From the NCBI RefSeq assembly GCF_009829925.1, contig NZ_SNVJ01000022.1, forward strand, positions 33,089 to 78,258: a stretch of DNA of 45,170 nucleotides. The letters are read 5' to 3'. Shown here piece after piece: positions 33,208 to 40,603 of the stretch. Made by a program: the position numbers and the translations under genes. Position 1 is the stretch's first letter. Every line of letters starts with the position of its first letter. The notes beneath the pieces were generated by a model. The model was not told where the DNA came from. It was given only the letters and a program-made list of their open reading frames with translations, and made no database searches. The DNA is from Teichococcus coralli (GTDB taxonomy: Bacteria; Pseudomonadota; Alphaproteobacteria; Acetobacterales; Acetobacteraceae).

Positions 33208-34557
33208 ATGCGCCTGCGCCTCAGGACCCATCTCGGCCCGAAGGCCGCCGCCCGCCCGCGATTGCTGCCCTGGCGCGCCGACCATCCGCCACCGCTGCCG
33301 GACATGCCCTTCACCCCCGGCACGGCGCGCTGGCGGGAGGGTGTGGCGATCGCCCCCGGGCCAGAGTGGCGGCAGGCCGGGGCCGCCGCCGTGGCGGTGC
33401 TGCCCGAAGGCACCCGCCACGCCGTGCTGGACGCCCGCGCCTTGCGGCCGGAGGAGGCGGTGGCGATGGCCATGGGGGCGCTGCTGCAGGCGCCGCGCGG
33501 CTTCCGGCTGGACCTCTGGCACCGTGGTGAGGACGCGCTGGCGCCGCTTTGCCGCGACGCGCGGGCGGTGCTGAAGGGCGTGCTCCTGGCGCGCCGGCTC
33601 ACCGCCGCCCCCGGCAACGCGCTGACCCCGAAAATCTTCGCGAGGCGGCTGCGGCGGCTGGAGCGGCATGGCATCGGGGTGCAGGTGCTCGGGCGCCGGC
33701 GGTTGCGGGCGGCGGGCTTCGGCGCGCTGCTGGCGGTCGGGGAGGGCTCGGCCAACCCGCCGCGCCTGGTGGTGCTGCGCTGGCGCGGCCGCATCGCGGC
33801 GCCGCCGCTGGTGCTGGTGGGGAAGGGCATCACCTTCGACACCGGCGGCCTTTGCCTCAAGCCGGCGGCGGGAATGGAGGCGATGCGGGCCGACATGGCC
33901 GGCGCCGCCGCCTGCGCCGGGGCGATGCTGGCGCTGGCCCTGCGCGACAGCCCCGCGCCGGTGGCCGCCGTGCTGCCGCTGGCGGAGAACGCCCTCGGCG
34001 CGGCCGCCTACCGGCCGGGCGACATCATCACCACCCTGTCCGGCCTGACGGTCGAGGTGGTGGACACCGACGCCGAGGGCCGCCTCGTGCTGGCCGATGC
34101 GCTGACCTATGCGGTGCGCGCCTTCCGCCCCGAGGCGGTGGTGGACCTCGCCACGCTGACGGGGGCGGTGGTCACCGCCCTCGGCCATCACCGCGCCGGG
34201 CTGTTCGGCAACGACGCGCCGCTGGCGGCGGCGCTCTGCGCGGCGGGGGAGGCGGTGGGCGAGCGCCTTTGGCCGCTGCCGATCGGCGCGGCGCACCGGC
34301 GCGACCTGGAGAGCGGCATCGCCGACCTCCGGCAATGCGCCAGCGGGCGCTTACAGCCCGACGCCTGCCATGCCGCCGCCTTCCTGAGCGCGTTCCTGGG
34401 CGGGAGCCCGCCGGCCTGGGCGCATCTGGACATCGCGGGGATGGCGGAGGAGCCTGCGGACCGGCCGCCCGGTGCCGCGCCCGCCCCGGGCGGCTTCGGC
34501 GTGCGGCTGCTGGACGCGCTGGTGGCCAGCCGCTTCGAGGACCCGCACCGCCGATGA
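33208..34557 (+). CDS. Second M17-family leucyl aminopeptidase
   Basis: A 449-residue paralogue of the upstream PepA. The catalytic domain is complete: LVGKGITFDTGGLCLKPAAG with its Lys and Asp ligands, DMAGAAA, PGDIITTLSGLTVEVV, and DTDAEGRLVLADAL with the Asp/Glu/Arg. The N-terminal domain is shorter, Arg/Pro-rich and barely like PepA, so oligomerisation or substrate access may differ. It probably handles a distinct peptide set. ATG at 33208 follows pepA by 52 bp. The stop overlaps the VOC start (ATGA at 34554), so pepA2-VOC-holC are translationally linked. Confidence 0.88.
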   Translation: MRLRLRTHLGPKAAARPRLLPWRADHPPPLPDMPFTPGTARWREGVAIAPGPEWRQAGAAAVAVLPEGTRHAVLDARALRPEEAVAMAMGALLQAPRGFRLDLWHRGEDALAPLCRDARAVLKGVLLARRLTAAPGNALTPKIFARRLRRLERHGIGVQVLGRRRLRAAGFGALLAVGEGSANPPRLVVLRWRGRIAAPPLVLVGKGITFDTGGLCLKPAAGMEAMRADMAGAAACAGAMLALALRDSPAPVAAVLPLAENALGAAAYRPGDIITTLSGLTVEVVDTDAEGRLVLADALTYAVRAFRPEAVVDLATLTGAVVTALGHHRAGLFGNDAPLAAALCAAGEAVGERLWPLPIGAAHRRDLESGIADLRQCASGRLQPDACHAAAFLSAFLGGSPPAWAHLDIAGMAEEPADRPPGAAPAPGGFGVRLLDALVASRFEDPHRR

Positions 34558-35036
34558 CCACCCCTGCCGAAGCGCCTCCGGCCAGCGGCTTCGCGCCGCT
34601 GGTGCCGGAACTGGACGTCACCGACCTCGCCCGCAGCCTCGACTTCTGGACGCGGGTGCTGGGCTTCCGCATCGCCTATCAGCGGCCCGCACAGGGCTTC
34701 GCCTATCTGGAGCGGGAGGGGCCGGGTGCGCTGACCGTGCAGGTCATGCTCTGCCGCTACAATGGCGGCTGGGCGGTGGCGCCGCTGGAGCATCCCCTCG
34801 GCCGCGGCATCAACTTCCAGATCGAGACGCGCGGGCTGGCGCCGATCCTGGCGGCGCTGGAGGACGAGGGCTGGCCGCTGTTCCGTCCGGTCGCGGAGGC
34901 GTGGTATCGGGCCGGCACCCTGGAGGCGGGGCAGCGGCAACTTCTGGTGCAGGATCCGGACGGCTATCTGCTCCGCTTCATCGAAAGCCTGGGAACGCGG
35001 CCTGCGCCAGCGGGAGCCATAGCGGAGGCGTCGTGA
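34554..35036 (+). CDS. VOC-superfamily (bleomycin-resistance-like) protein
   Basis: A 160-residue glyoxalase/bleomycin-resistance fold protein: two beta-alpha-beta-beta-beta units, with LVPELDVTDLARSLDFWTRV (about 15-34), FAYLEREG, GRGINFQIET, WYRAGTLEAGQRQLLVQDPD (about 123-142) and LLRFIESLG. VOC proteins bind metals or sequester bleomycin-like drugs; the dimeric sequestering type is suggested by the spacing, but this is inference. It is coupled on both sides: ATGA overlap with the second M17 gene and GTGA overlap with holC. Confidence 0.82.
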   Translation: MTTPAEAPPASGFAPLVPELDVTDLARSLDFWTRVLGFRIAYQRPAQGFAYLEREGPGALTVQVMLCRYNGGWAVAPLEHPLGRGINFQIETRGLAPILAALEDEGWPLFRPVAEAWYRAGTLEAGQRQLLVQDPDGYLLRFIESLGTRPAPAGAIAEAS

Positions 35037-35482
35037 GCGAGATCGGCTTCTATCACCTGACCCGCACGCCGATGGAGCAGGCGCTGCCCAAGCTGCTCGG
35101 CCGCGTGCTGGGCCAGGGCGGGCGCGCCGTGGTGCGGGTGGGCGACCCGGCGCGGCTGGCCGGCCTCGATGCCTCGCTCTGGCTCTCCACCGACCCGGAC
35201 TGGCTGCCGCATGGCTCGCCGCAGGGCATCGGCCACCCCGAGCTGCAGCCGATCTGGCTCACCACCGAGGACGAGGCGCCGAACGGCGCACGCTTCCTGT
35301 TCCTGGTGGACGGCGCCGACAGCGCGCACCTCGGCGCGTTCGACCGCGTGCTCGACCTGTTTGACGGGCAGGACGAGGCCGCCGTCGCCGCCGCGCGCCG
35401 CCGCTGGGCAGCGGCCAAGGCGGCCGGGCACAGCCTGACCTATTGGCAGCAGGGTGGCCGAGGCTGGGAGCGAAAGGCCTGA
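35033..35482 (+). CDS. holC: DNA polymerase III subunit chi
   Basis: A 149-residue HolC homologue: GFYHLTRTPMEQALPKLLGR at the N-terminus, ARLAGLDASLWLSTDPDWLPHG in the centre, PIWLTTED and NGARFLFLVDGA later. Chi joins psi at the clamp loader and contacts single-strand-binding protein. The GTG at 35033 overlaps the VOC stop, and GGAGG lies 5 bases upstream. It is the last gene of the pepA-pepA2-VOC-holC run; alphaproteobacteria usually carry holC after pepA. The last residues (YWQQGGRGWERKA) are typical. Good confidence. Confidence 0.9.
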   Translation: MSEIGFYHLTRTPMEQALPKLLGRVLGQGGRAVVRVGDPARLAGLDASLWLSTDPDWLPHGSPQGIGHPELQPIWLTTEDEAPNGARFLFLVDGADSAHLGAFDRVLDLFDGQDEAAVAAARRRWAAAKAAGHSLTYWQQGGRGWERKA

Positions 35483-35807
35483 GGCCGGAATTGCACTGGG
35501 CGGTACTGCTCCTGGCCGGTTGGTTCGCGGCCTGGGCCTGCTGAAACAAGGAAGCGAGGCCGGGGAGAAAGGGGAACCCGCCCCGGCTTCCTGGAGAAAG
35601 CAGGGTTCCAGGCCTGTCCGGGGCCGTGCCCCGGAGCCCCGAACCTCCTTTGCTTCCTGCCGGCTTCCGGCTCGGCCAGTGCGACGTCCGCGGACCATTG
35701 TCGCGGGGGCGGTCAGCGGAGCGGCTTCCGTGGTGGAGCGGGCCTGTGCCAGAAGCGCTGCGCGCCCGGAAAAGAAGGGGATTGGGGGGAACTCGTTCCC
35801 CCAGCCT
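35483..35807. other. Convergent holC-creatininase gap
   Basis: 325 bases, with no coding frame supported by a family match. It holds repeat copy G and, before it, a further GC-rich imperfect inverted stretch (GGCCGGGGAGAAAGG...CCCCGGC, about 35552-35587). No promoter is expected or seen, because the flanking genes converge. Confidence 0.5.
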
Positions 35808-35811
35808 TCAT
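35611..35811. repeat. Intergenic inverted repeat doublet, copy G
   Basis: The left half (35611-35661) has a perfect hairpin CCGGGGC-CGT-GCCCCGG (35618-35634) and a CCCCGAACCTCCTTTGCTTCC tail that parallels copy D. The right half (35762-35811) has CCCGGAAAAGAAGGGG, then GGGGGAA-CTCG-TTCCCCC and CAGCCTTC. The spacer is about 100 bases, longer than in other copies. The right half overlaps the creatininase stop by a few bases. Confidence 0.65.
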
Positions 35812-36602
35812 TCCGCGCCCTTCCAGACGGCGTGCGGCGCGCGCCAGAGCACGGGGTCGCGCATCGCCTCGGCCAGGGCATCGGAAACCACCTCCAGCAG
35901 CTTCATGCCCTTCTCGGCGGTGGCGGCGCGCGGATCGCCCATCACGCCGGTGCCCGGGGCGCGCTCGGCGAAGGACCAGAAGCGCTGGAAGGGGCCGGAG
36001 CGCGTGGTCGAGGGATCGGAGAGCGCGCCGGCCACCTTGTCCTGCCGCACCTGCCCGGGGTCCAGGGCGAGCCAGAAGCTGGTCTCCGCCTCGCAGGCGT
36101 GCTGCACGCCGGGCTGGGTGTCCAGCAGCGCGCCCAGCTTCGGGCCGGCGACGTGGAAAACGGTGGTGGCCACCACGGGCATGTCGAATTCCAGGCACAG
36201 CTCGCGCGCGGCCACCGCCAGCGGGTCGATGTTGCCGCCGTGGCTGTTCACCAGGAACAGCTTGCGGAAGCCCTGCGCCTTGATCGAGCGGCAGACGCAG
36301 GCGAGCACCGCGCGGAAGGTGGCGTAGTCCAGCGTGATGGTGCCGCCATAGGGCAGGTGGTGCTCCGACATGCCCTGCCACATCGGCGGCAGCACCACCG
36401 TGGGCAGGTCGGCGGCCTTTTCAGCCGCGCGCAGGCAGCAGGCATGGCCGATCATGCTGTCGGTCCAGACCGGCAGGTGCGGCCCATGCTGCTCCAGCGA
36501 GGCGACCGGCAGCACAACCAGCGCGTCGCGCTCCGCCAGGCTGCGCAACTCGGGGGCGGTCAGCCGCTCCCAGCGCACTGCGTTCTCCGTGGCTTCGCTC
36601 AT
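35808..36602 (-). CDS. Creatininase-family amidohydrolase
   Basis: A 264-residue creatininase-fold hydrolase. Metal-site motifs: VLPVASLEQHGPHLPVWTDS (about 30-49, with Glu and His), GMSEHHLPYGGTITLDYATF (about 76-95), and LFLVNSHGGNIDPL (about 117-130); the later Glu in ACEAETSFW completes the dinuclear site. Members cleave creatinine, amidohydrolase-type rings or modified amides; the substrate here is unknown. GGAGG precedes ATG 36602 by 9 bases. It is the last gene of the O-acetyltransferase-GntR-creatininase run, divergent from the TTT/enolase genes, so a catabolic role is likely. Confidence 0.85.
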   Translation of the reverse strand: MSEATENAVRWERLTAPELRSLAERDALVVLPVASLEQHGPHLPVWTDSMIGHACCLRAAEKAADLPTVVLPPMWQGMSEHHLPYGGTITLDYATFRAVLACVCRSIKAQGFRKLFLVNSHGGNIDPLAVAARELCLEFDMPVVATTVFHVAGPKLGALLDTQPGVQHACEAETSFWLALDPGQVRQDKVAGALSDPSTTRSGPFQRFWSFAERAPGTGVMGDPRAATAEKGMKLLEVVSDALAEAMRDPVLWRAPHAVWKGAE

Positions 36603-36674
36603 CGGGTTCGTCCTCCGCTTCGGGTCGAGGGCGCACGGAACCACGGGGCGGGAGGGCCGTGAAGGGCGGCCGCC

Positions 36675-37409
36675 TCAATCGGCCTGGCCGAAGAGCCGGC
36701 GGATGCCGCCCCGCAAATGCGCCGCCATGGCCGCATGGGCCGCCGCCGCATCGCCCGCCTCGACGGCGGCGAGGATGCGGTCGTGCTCCGCCCGCATCTC
36801 GGCGAAGCGCGCGGTGGAGGGAAGGGTGCAAAGCTCGCGGGTGAGGCGGATGCTGAAGCGGGTCTGCTCCGACAGCGCGGCGAGGGTGGCCGCGAAGAAC
36901 CGGTTGCCGCTGGCATGCGCGATGGCGAGATGGAAGGCGATGTCCTCCTCGATCGCGGGCCGTCCCGCGGCGGCCTCCGCCTCCAGCGCCCGGGCGGCCC
37001 GGCGCAGCGCGGCGCGCGCGGCGGAGTCGGCGCAGAGGGCGGCGCGGGCCGCCATCTCGCTTTCCAGGCCGCAGCGGAACTCCAGGAAGCTCCGCACGTC
37101 GGGGATGCTGTTCAGCGGGCCATAGGCCAGGCTGAGCGGCGGGGATGCCGCGGCCTCGCGCATGGCGGCCTCGCGCACGGCGGCCTCGCGCACGAATGTG
37201 CCGGAGCCCTTGCGCGTTTCGATCCGCCCTTCGGCCTGCAGGCGGGCGAGCGCCTGCCGCAGCACCGGGCGGGAGACGGCGAAGCGACCGGCCAGCGCGT
37301 GCTCGCCCGGCAGGCGGCTGCCCCGCGGGAACTCCCCCGAGGCCAGCATGTCCAGCAGCCTGGCATGGACCGCCTCGCTCAAGGGGCGGCCGGCGTCGTG
37401 GTGGCTCAT
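36675..37409 (-). CDS. GntR-family (FCD-type) regulator
   Basis: A 244-residue regulator. The N-terminal winged helix is about 8-72 (LPGEHALAGRFAVSRPVLRQ, LQAEGRIETRKGSGTFV). The FCD effector domain is about 95-230 (FRCGLESEMAARAA, FHLAIAHASGNRFF, HDRILAAVEAGDAAAAHAAM), with helical His/Asp positions for metal or acid binding. FCD regulators usually sense small organic acids, which fits the neighbouring TTT proteins and enolase-superfamily enzyme. The linker contains three near-identical 15-bp repeats (37150-37194) encoding REAAV/REAAM/REAAA. It starts 19 bp after the acetyltransferase stop. It probably controls the divergent region near 38040-38104. Confidence 0.9.
   Translation of the reverse strand: MSHHDAGRPLSEAVHARLLDMLASGEFPRGSRLPGEHALAGRFAVSRPVLRQALARLQAEGRIETRKGSGTFVREAAVREAAMREAAASPPLSLAYGPLNSIPDVRSFLEFRCGLESEMAARAALCADSAARAALRRAARALEAEAAAGRPAIEEDIAFHLAIAHASGNRFFAATLAALSEQTRFSIRLTRELCTLPSTARFAEMRAEHDRILAAVEAGDAAAAHAAMAAHLRGGIRRLFGQAD
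37150..37194. repeat. 3 x 15-bp tandem repeat in the GntR linker
   Basis: GCGGCCTCGCGCA(T/C)G occurs three times head-to-tail at 37150, 37165 and 37180, with one base difference. The 15-bp unit keeps frame and encodes a five-residue helical unit in the hinge between the DNA-binding and effector domains. Copy number could vary by slippage. Confidence 0.85.
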
Positions 37410-37428
37410 GGAAGGCCGACCCTGCGCT

Positions 37429-37980
37429 TCAGGCCCGCAGCCGGGCGGGGTTGCCGAAGGCGGTCGCCCCGGCGGGCACGTCCCGCGTCACCACGCTGCC
37501 GGCGCCGATCAGGGCGTCGTCGCCAATGGTCACGCCGGGCAGGATGATGGCGCCGCCGCCGATCCAGACGTTGCGGCCGATTTGGATGGGGCGGCCGAAC
37601 TCCAGGCCCGAGGCGCGCCCTTCCGCATCGCGCGGATGGTCCGCCGCCAGGATCTGAACGCCCGGCCCGATCTGCGTGCGCTCGCCGATGGTGACCGCTA
37701 CGACGTCCAGGATCACGCAGTTGAAGTTCAGGAAGACGCCGGCGCCGAGGCTGATGTTGTAGCCATAGTCGCAATGGAAGGGCGGGCGGATCACCGCGCC
37801 CTCGCCGACGGCGGCGAGCCGCTCGGCCAGCACGGCGCGGCGCTCGGCGGCGGGGCGGTCAAGCATGGCGTTGTAGCGCACCATCCAGTGCCGGGCGGCC
37901 ATCATGTCGGCCTGCAGCTCGGCATCCCCGGCGTCGTACAATTCGCCGGCCAGCATCTTTTCCTTTTCCGTGCGTGCCAT
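37429..37980 (-). CDS. Maltose/galactoside O-acetyltransferase-like (LbH hexapeptide) protein
   Basis: A 183-residue left-handed beta-helix acetyltransferase. An N-terminal MAC domain (EKEKMLAGELYDAGDAELQ...) precedes hexapeptide repeats: GAVIRPPFHCDYGYNISLG (about 61-79), VAVTIGERTQIGPGV and NVWIGGGAIILPGVTIGDDA. The catalytic histidine is in ILAADHPRD. The family acetylates sugars or related hydroxyls (LacA, Maa, NodL). The acceptor is unknown. It starts the minus-strand run ahead of gntR and faces the divergent TTT gene across a 243-bp AT-rich gap. Confidence 0.87.
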   Translation of the reverse strand: MARTEKEKMLAGELYDAGDAELQADMMAARHWMVRYNAMLDRPAAERRAVLAERLAAVGEGAVIRPPFHCDYGYNISLGAGVFLNFNCVILDVVAVTIGERTQIGPGVQILAADHPRDAEGRASGLEFGRPIQIGRNVWIGGGAIILPGVTIGDDALIGAGSVVTRDVPAGATAFGNPARLRA

Positions 37981-38039
37981 GGCGGCTCGTCTCCCTGTTG
38001 TTTCCGGCCAGCGGGCAGGTCAACCTTGCGGAAGATGTA

Positions 38040-38104
38040 AAATCTGTCAATCGATAAGTGAAAGTAAACACCAAAATAGCAGAAATCTGCAAATCTGTTT
38101 GACA
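38040..38104. promoter_or_regulatory. Divergent promoter/operator region of the catabolic island
   Basis: This is the most AT-rich stretch in the right third of the window. Two perfect TTGACA hexamers point outwards: minus strand at 38045-38050 towards the acetyltransferase, plus strand at 38099-38104 towards the TTT gene. AAATCTG occurs three times (38040, 38083, 38091). CTGTTTGACAA (38095-38105) fits the FCD-type pattern TnGTnnnACnA with one mismatch, so it could be the GntR operator. Good -10 matches were not found. Confidence 0.4.
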
Positions 38105-38223
38105 AATACCAGCTCCTCCTGAAGCTGTTCCCAACCGCTGTCACGGCAGCGCCCGCGAGCCCGGCGACAGACCGGGCCGGTCGGCGCATCCCGTTGCCGC
38201 GCGGAAAAGGAGGAACCGCCGCC

Positions 38224-39189
38224 ATGATGAGAAGAGCTGCACTGGGCCTGGCCTTGTCCCTGCTGGCGCCCTGGCTGCCCGCCGCCCACGCGCAGGTGCC
38301 CGACCGGCCGGTGCGTATCATCGTGCCCTTCGCCCCCGGCGGCACCAGCGACATCGTCGCCCGCCTGCTGGCCAACGGCGCCATGCCCTTCCTGCCGGCC
38401 GGCGTGGTGGTGGAGAACCGGCCCGGCGCCGCCGGCAACATCGGAACCGCCGAGGTCGCCCGCGCCGCGCCCGACGGCACGACGCTGATCCAGTGCACCA
38501 TCGGCACCTGCGGCTCCAACCCCTCGCTCTACGCCAATCCCGGCTATGACCTGGCGCGCGACTTCACGCCGGTGATCCTGACCGGCGCGGTGCGCAACGT
38601 CATGTCGGTGCGGCCCGGCCTGCCGGCGCAGGGCCTGAAGGAGGTGCTGGAGCTCGCGCGCAAGCCGGACGGGCTGAGCTTCGGCTCCTCCGGCGTCGGC
38701 GCCTCCAACCACCTGGCGCCGGAGCTGCTGCGGGAGAAGCTGGGGCTCCATTGGGTGCACGTGCCCTATCGCGGCAGCGGGCCGGCCATCACCGACCTGA
38801 TCGCCGGGCGGATCGACGTGTTCTTCGACAACCTGCCCTCCATCCTGCCGCATATCCGCGCCGGGGCGGTGCGGGCGGTCGCCGCCGTCTCCGCCGAGCG
38901 CATCCCCGAGCTGCCCGACGTGCCGACCTTCGCCGAGCAGGGCATCCCCGGCATCGTCATCGACAGCTGGTTCGGCTTCCTGGCGCCCGCCGGCACGCCG
39001 CCGGCGCGGGTGGCCGCGCTGAACGCCGCCTTCAACAAGGCGCTGGAGGACCCCGCCGTGCGCCAGCGCCTGCAGGCTGCCGCCGTGGTGCCGCTGGGCG
39101 GCCCGCCCGAACGCATGGGCGAGCAGGTGAAGAGCGAGACCGCCCGCTGGGGCCAGGTCATCCGCGCCAACAACATCCGCGCCGAGTGA
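38224..39189 (+). CDS. Tripartite tricarboxylate transporter (TTT/Bug) substrate-binding protein 1
   Basis: A 321-residue periplasmic solute-binding protein. The signal peptide is about 1-24 (MMRRAALGLALSLLAPWLPA, cut near AHAQ). The Bug-family start VRIIVPFAPGGTSDIVARLL, then VVENRPGAAGNIGTAEVARA, WVHVPYRGSGPAITDLIAGR and the C-terminal half are typical. The partner membrane proteins TctA and TctB are not encoded nearby, which is common for such orphan Bug genes. The ligand is probably a small carboxylate. AAGGAGGA lies about 10 bases before ATG 38224. The enolase-superfamily gene begins 8 bp after its stop. Confidence 0.9.
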   Translation: MMRRAALGLALSLLAPWLPAAHAQVPDRPVRIIVPFAPGGTSDIVARLLANGAMPFLPAGVVVENRPGAAGNIGTAEVARAAPDGTTLIQCTIGTCGSNPSLYANPGYDLARDFTPVILTGAVRNVMSVRPGLPAQGLKEVLELARKPDGLSFGSSGVGASNHLAPELLREKLGLHWVHVPYRGSGPAITDLIAGRIDVFFDNLPSILPHIRAGAVRAVAAVSAERIPELPDVPTFAEQGIPGIVIDSWFGFLAPAGTPPARVAALNAAFNKALEDPAVRQRLQAAAVVPLGGPPERMGEQVKSETARWGQVIRANNIRAE

Positions 39190-39197
39190 GGTTCCCG

Positions 39198-40400
39198 GTG
39201 TCCCGCATCACCCGCCTCCGCACCATCCGCATCACCGAGCGGCCGAACCTGATCTGGGTCGAGGTCGAGACCGACGAGGGGCTGACCGGCCTCGGCGAAA
39301 GCTTCCGCGGCGCGCAGGCGGTGGAGGCGGTGCTGCACGAGCAGGTGGCGCCGCTGCTGATCGGCCGCGACGCCCGCCGCATCGAGGCGGTCTCGCGGCA
39401 GCTCATGACGCCCTATCTCGGCTTCCACAGCGCCAGCGCCGAGGTGCGCGCGGCCAGCGCGGTGGACATCGCGCTCTGGGACCTTGCCGGGCAGCGGCAC
39501 GGCATCCCGGTGCACGAGGCTTTGGGCGGCGCGGTGCGCAACGAGATCCGCGCCTACAACACCTGCGCCGGCTACGCCTACAACACGCAAGGCGCGGCGC
39601 GGCGCGACATCGGCGCGGCGGACGTGGCCGCCGGCCCCTATGACGACCAGGTCGCCTTCATGCGCGATGCCGGCGCGCTGGCCGAGAGCCTGCTCTCGGA
39701 GGGCTATGCCGCCATGAAGATCTGGCCCTTCGACATCTACGCGCCCGCCACCGGCGGCCACATGATCAGCCTGGAGGATCTGAAGGCCGGGCTGGAGCCC
39801 TTCCGCAAGATCCGCGCCGCCGTCGGCACCCGCATCGAGGTGATGGCGGAACTGCACAGCCTCTGGGGCACCCAGGCCGCCATCCGCATCTGCCGCGCGC
39901 TGGAGGATTACGGCGTGTTCTGGGCCGAGGACCCGATCGGCAAGATGGACGACGTCCAGGCGCTCGCCGACCTCCGCCGGCAGACCCGCACGCCGATCTG
40001 CGGCAGCGAGACGCTGGGCGGCACCGTGCCCTTCCGCACCCTGCTGGCGGCCGATGCGATCGACGTGGTGATGCTCGACCTCGCCTGGTGCGGCGGGCTG
40101 ACCGAGGCGCGCAAGATCGCCGCCCTGGCCGAGGCGCATGCCAAGCCGCTGGCGCCGCATGACTGCACCGGGCCGGTGACGCTGATGGCCGGGCTGCATC
40201 TCGCCCTGCACGCGCCGACCGCGATCTTCCAGGAGGTGGTGCGCGCCACCTTGGCCACCTGGTACCGGGATTTGGTGACGGGGCTGCCGGTGCTGAAGGG
40301 CGGGCTGGTGCAGGCCCCGGAGGCGCCGGGCCTCGGCACCGCGCTGCGGCCGGAGGTGAGGCAGCGGGCCGACGCGGTGATCCGCGAGAGCGGAGGCTGA
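39198..40400 (+). CDS. Enolase-superfamily enzyme (mandelate racemase/dehydratase type)
   Basis: A 400-residue enzyme. An N-terminal capping domain (about 1-125) precedes a TIM barrel with AAMKIWPFD (Lys base on strand 2), IEVMAELHSLW, VFWAEDPIG and CGSETLGG (Asp/Glu metal ligands), MLDLAWCGG, and the His-containing APHDCTGP that gives the His-Asp dyad. This fits sugar-acid dehydratases or racemases of the mandelate-racemase subgroup; the exact substrate is open. GTG at 39198 has GAGG 6 bases upstream and gives the family N-terminus MSRITRLRTI; the GTG at 39186 overlaps the TTT stop but has poorer context. It lies between two TTT genes. Confidence 0.85.
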   Translation: MSRITRLRTIRITERPNLIWVEVETDEGLTGLGESFRGAQAVEAVLHEQVAPLLIGRDARRIEAVSRQLMTPYLGFHSASAEVRAASAVDIALWDLAGQRHGIPVHEALGGAVRNEIRAYNTCAGYAYNTQGAARRDIGAADVAAGPYDDQVAFMRDAGALAESLLSEGYAAMKIWPFDIYAPATGGHMISLEDLKAGLEPFRKIRAAVGTRIEVMAELHSLWGTQAAIRICRALEDYGVFWAEDPIGKMDDVQALADLRRQTRTPICGSETLGGTVPFRTLLAADAIDVVMLDLAWCGGLTEARKIAALAEAHAKPLAPHDCTGPVTLMAGLHLALHAPTAIFQEVVRATLATWYRDLVTGLPVLKGGLVQAPEAPGLGTALRPEVRQRADAVIRESGG

Positions 40401-40453
40401 AACAGGCTGGGAAAGGGGTTGCCGGTGAGCGCCGGCGACCAGCGCAACGCCAA

Positions 40454-40510
40454 GCCGGCAGAAGGAAGATGGGGGACCGGGGGAATTCCTTTCGCCGGAC
40501 TTTTCCTTCT
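40454..40510. repeat. Intergenic repeat, copy H (single half, weak partner)
   Basis: CCGGCAGAAGGAAGATGGGG, then GGGGGAA-TTCC-TTTCGCC and GGACTTTTCCTTC. It matches the right-half layout, with the 3' stem arm partly eroded. A weak left partner may exist at 40401-40440 (GGCTGGGAAAGGGG...). It lies between the enolase-superfamily gene and TTT 2. Confidence 0.55.
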
Positions 40511-40603
40511 CCGGCATCGGCTTCCCCGCGCAGTGCGATGTGACTGGCCCTGGCGCCGGCGCTGCGGAAGGATCAGGAGAACGAATCGTTGGAGGAACGG
40601 ACC

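Noticed and set aside
31296..33896. 866-residue minus-strand open frame
   Set aside because: Antisense to both M17 genes; no domain is recognisable.
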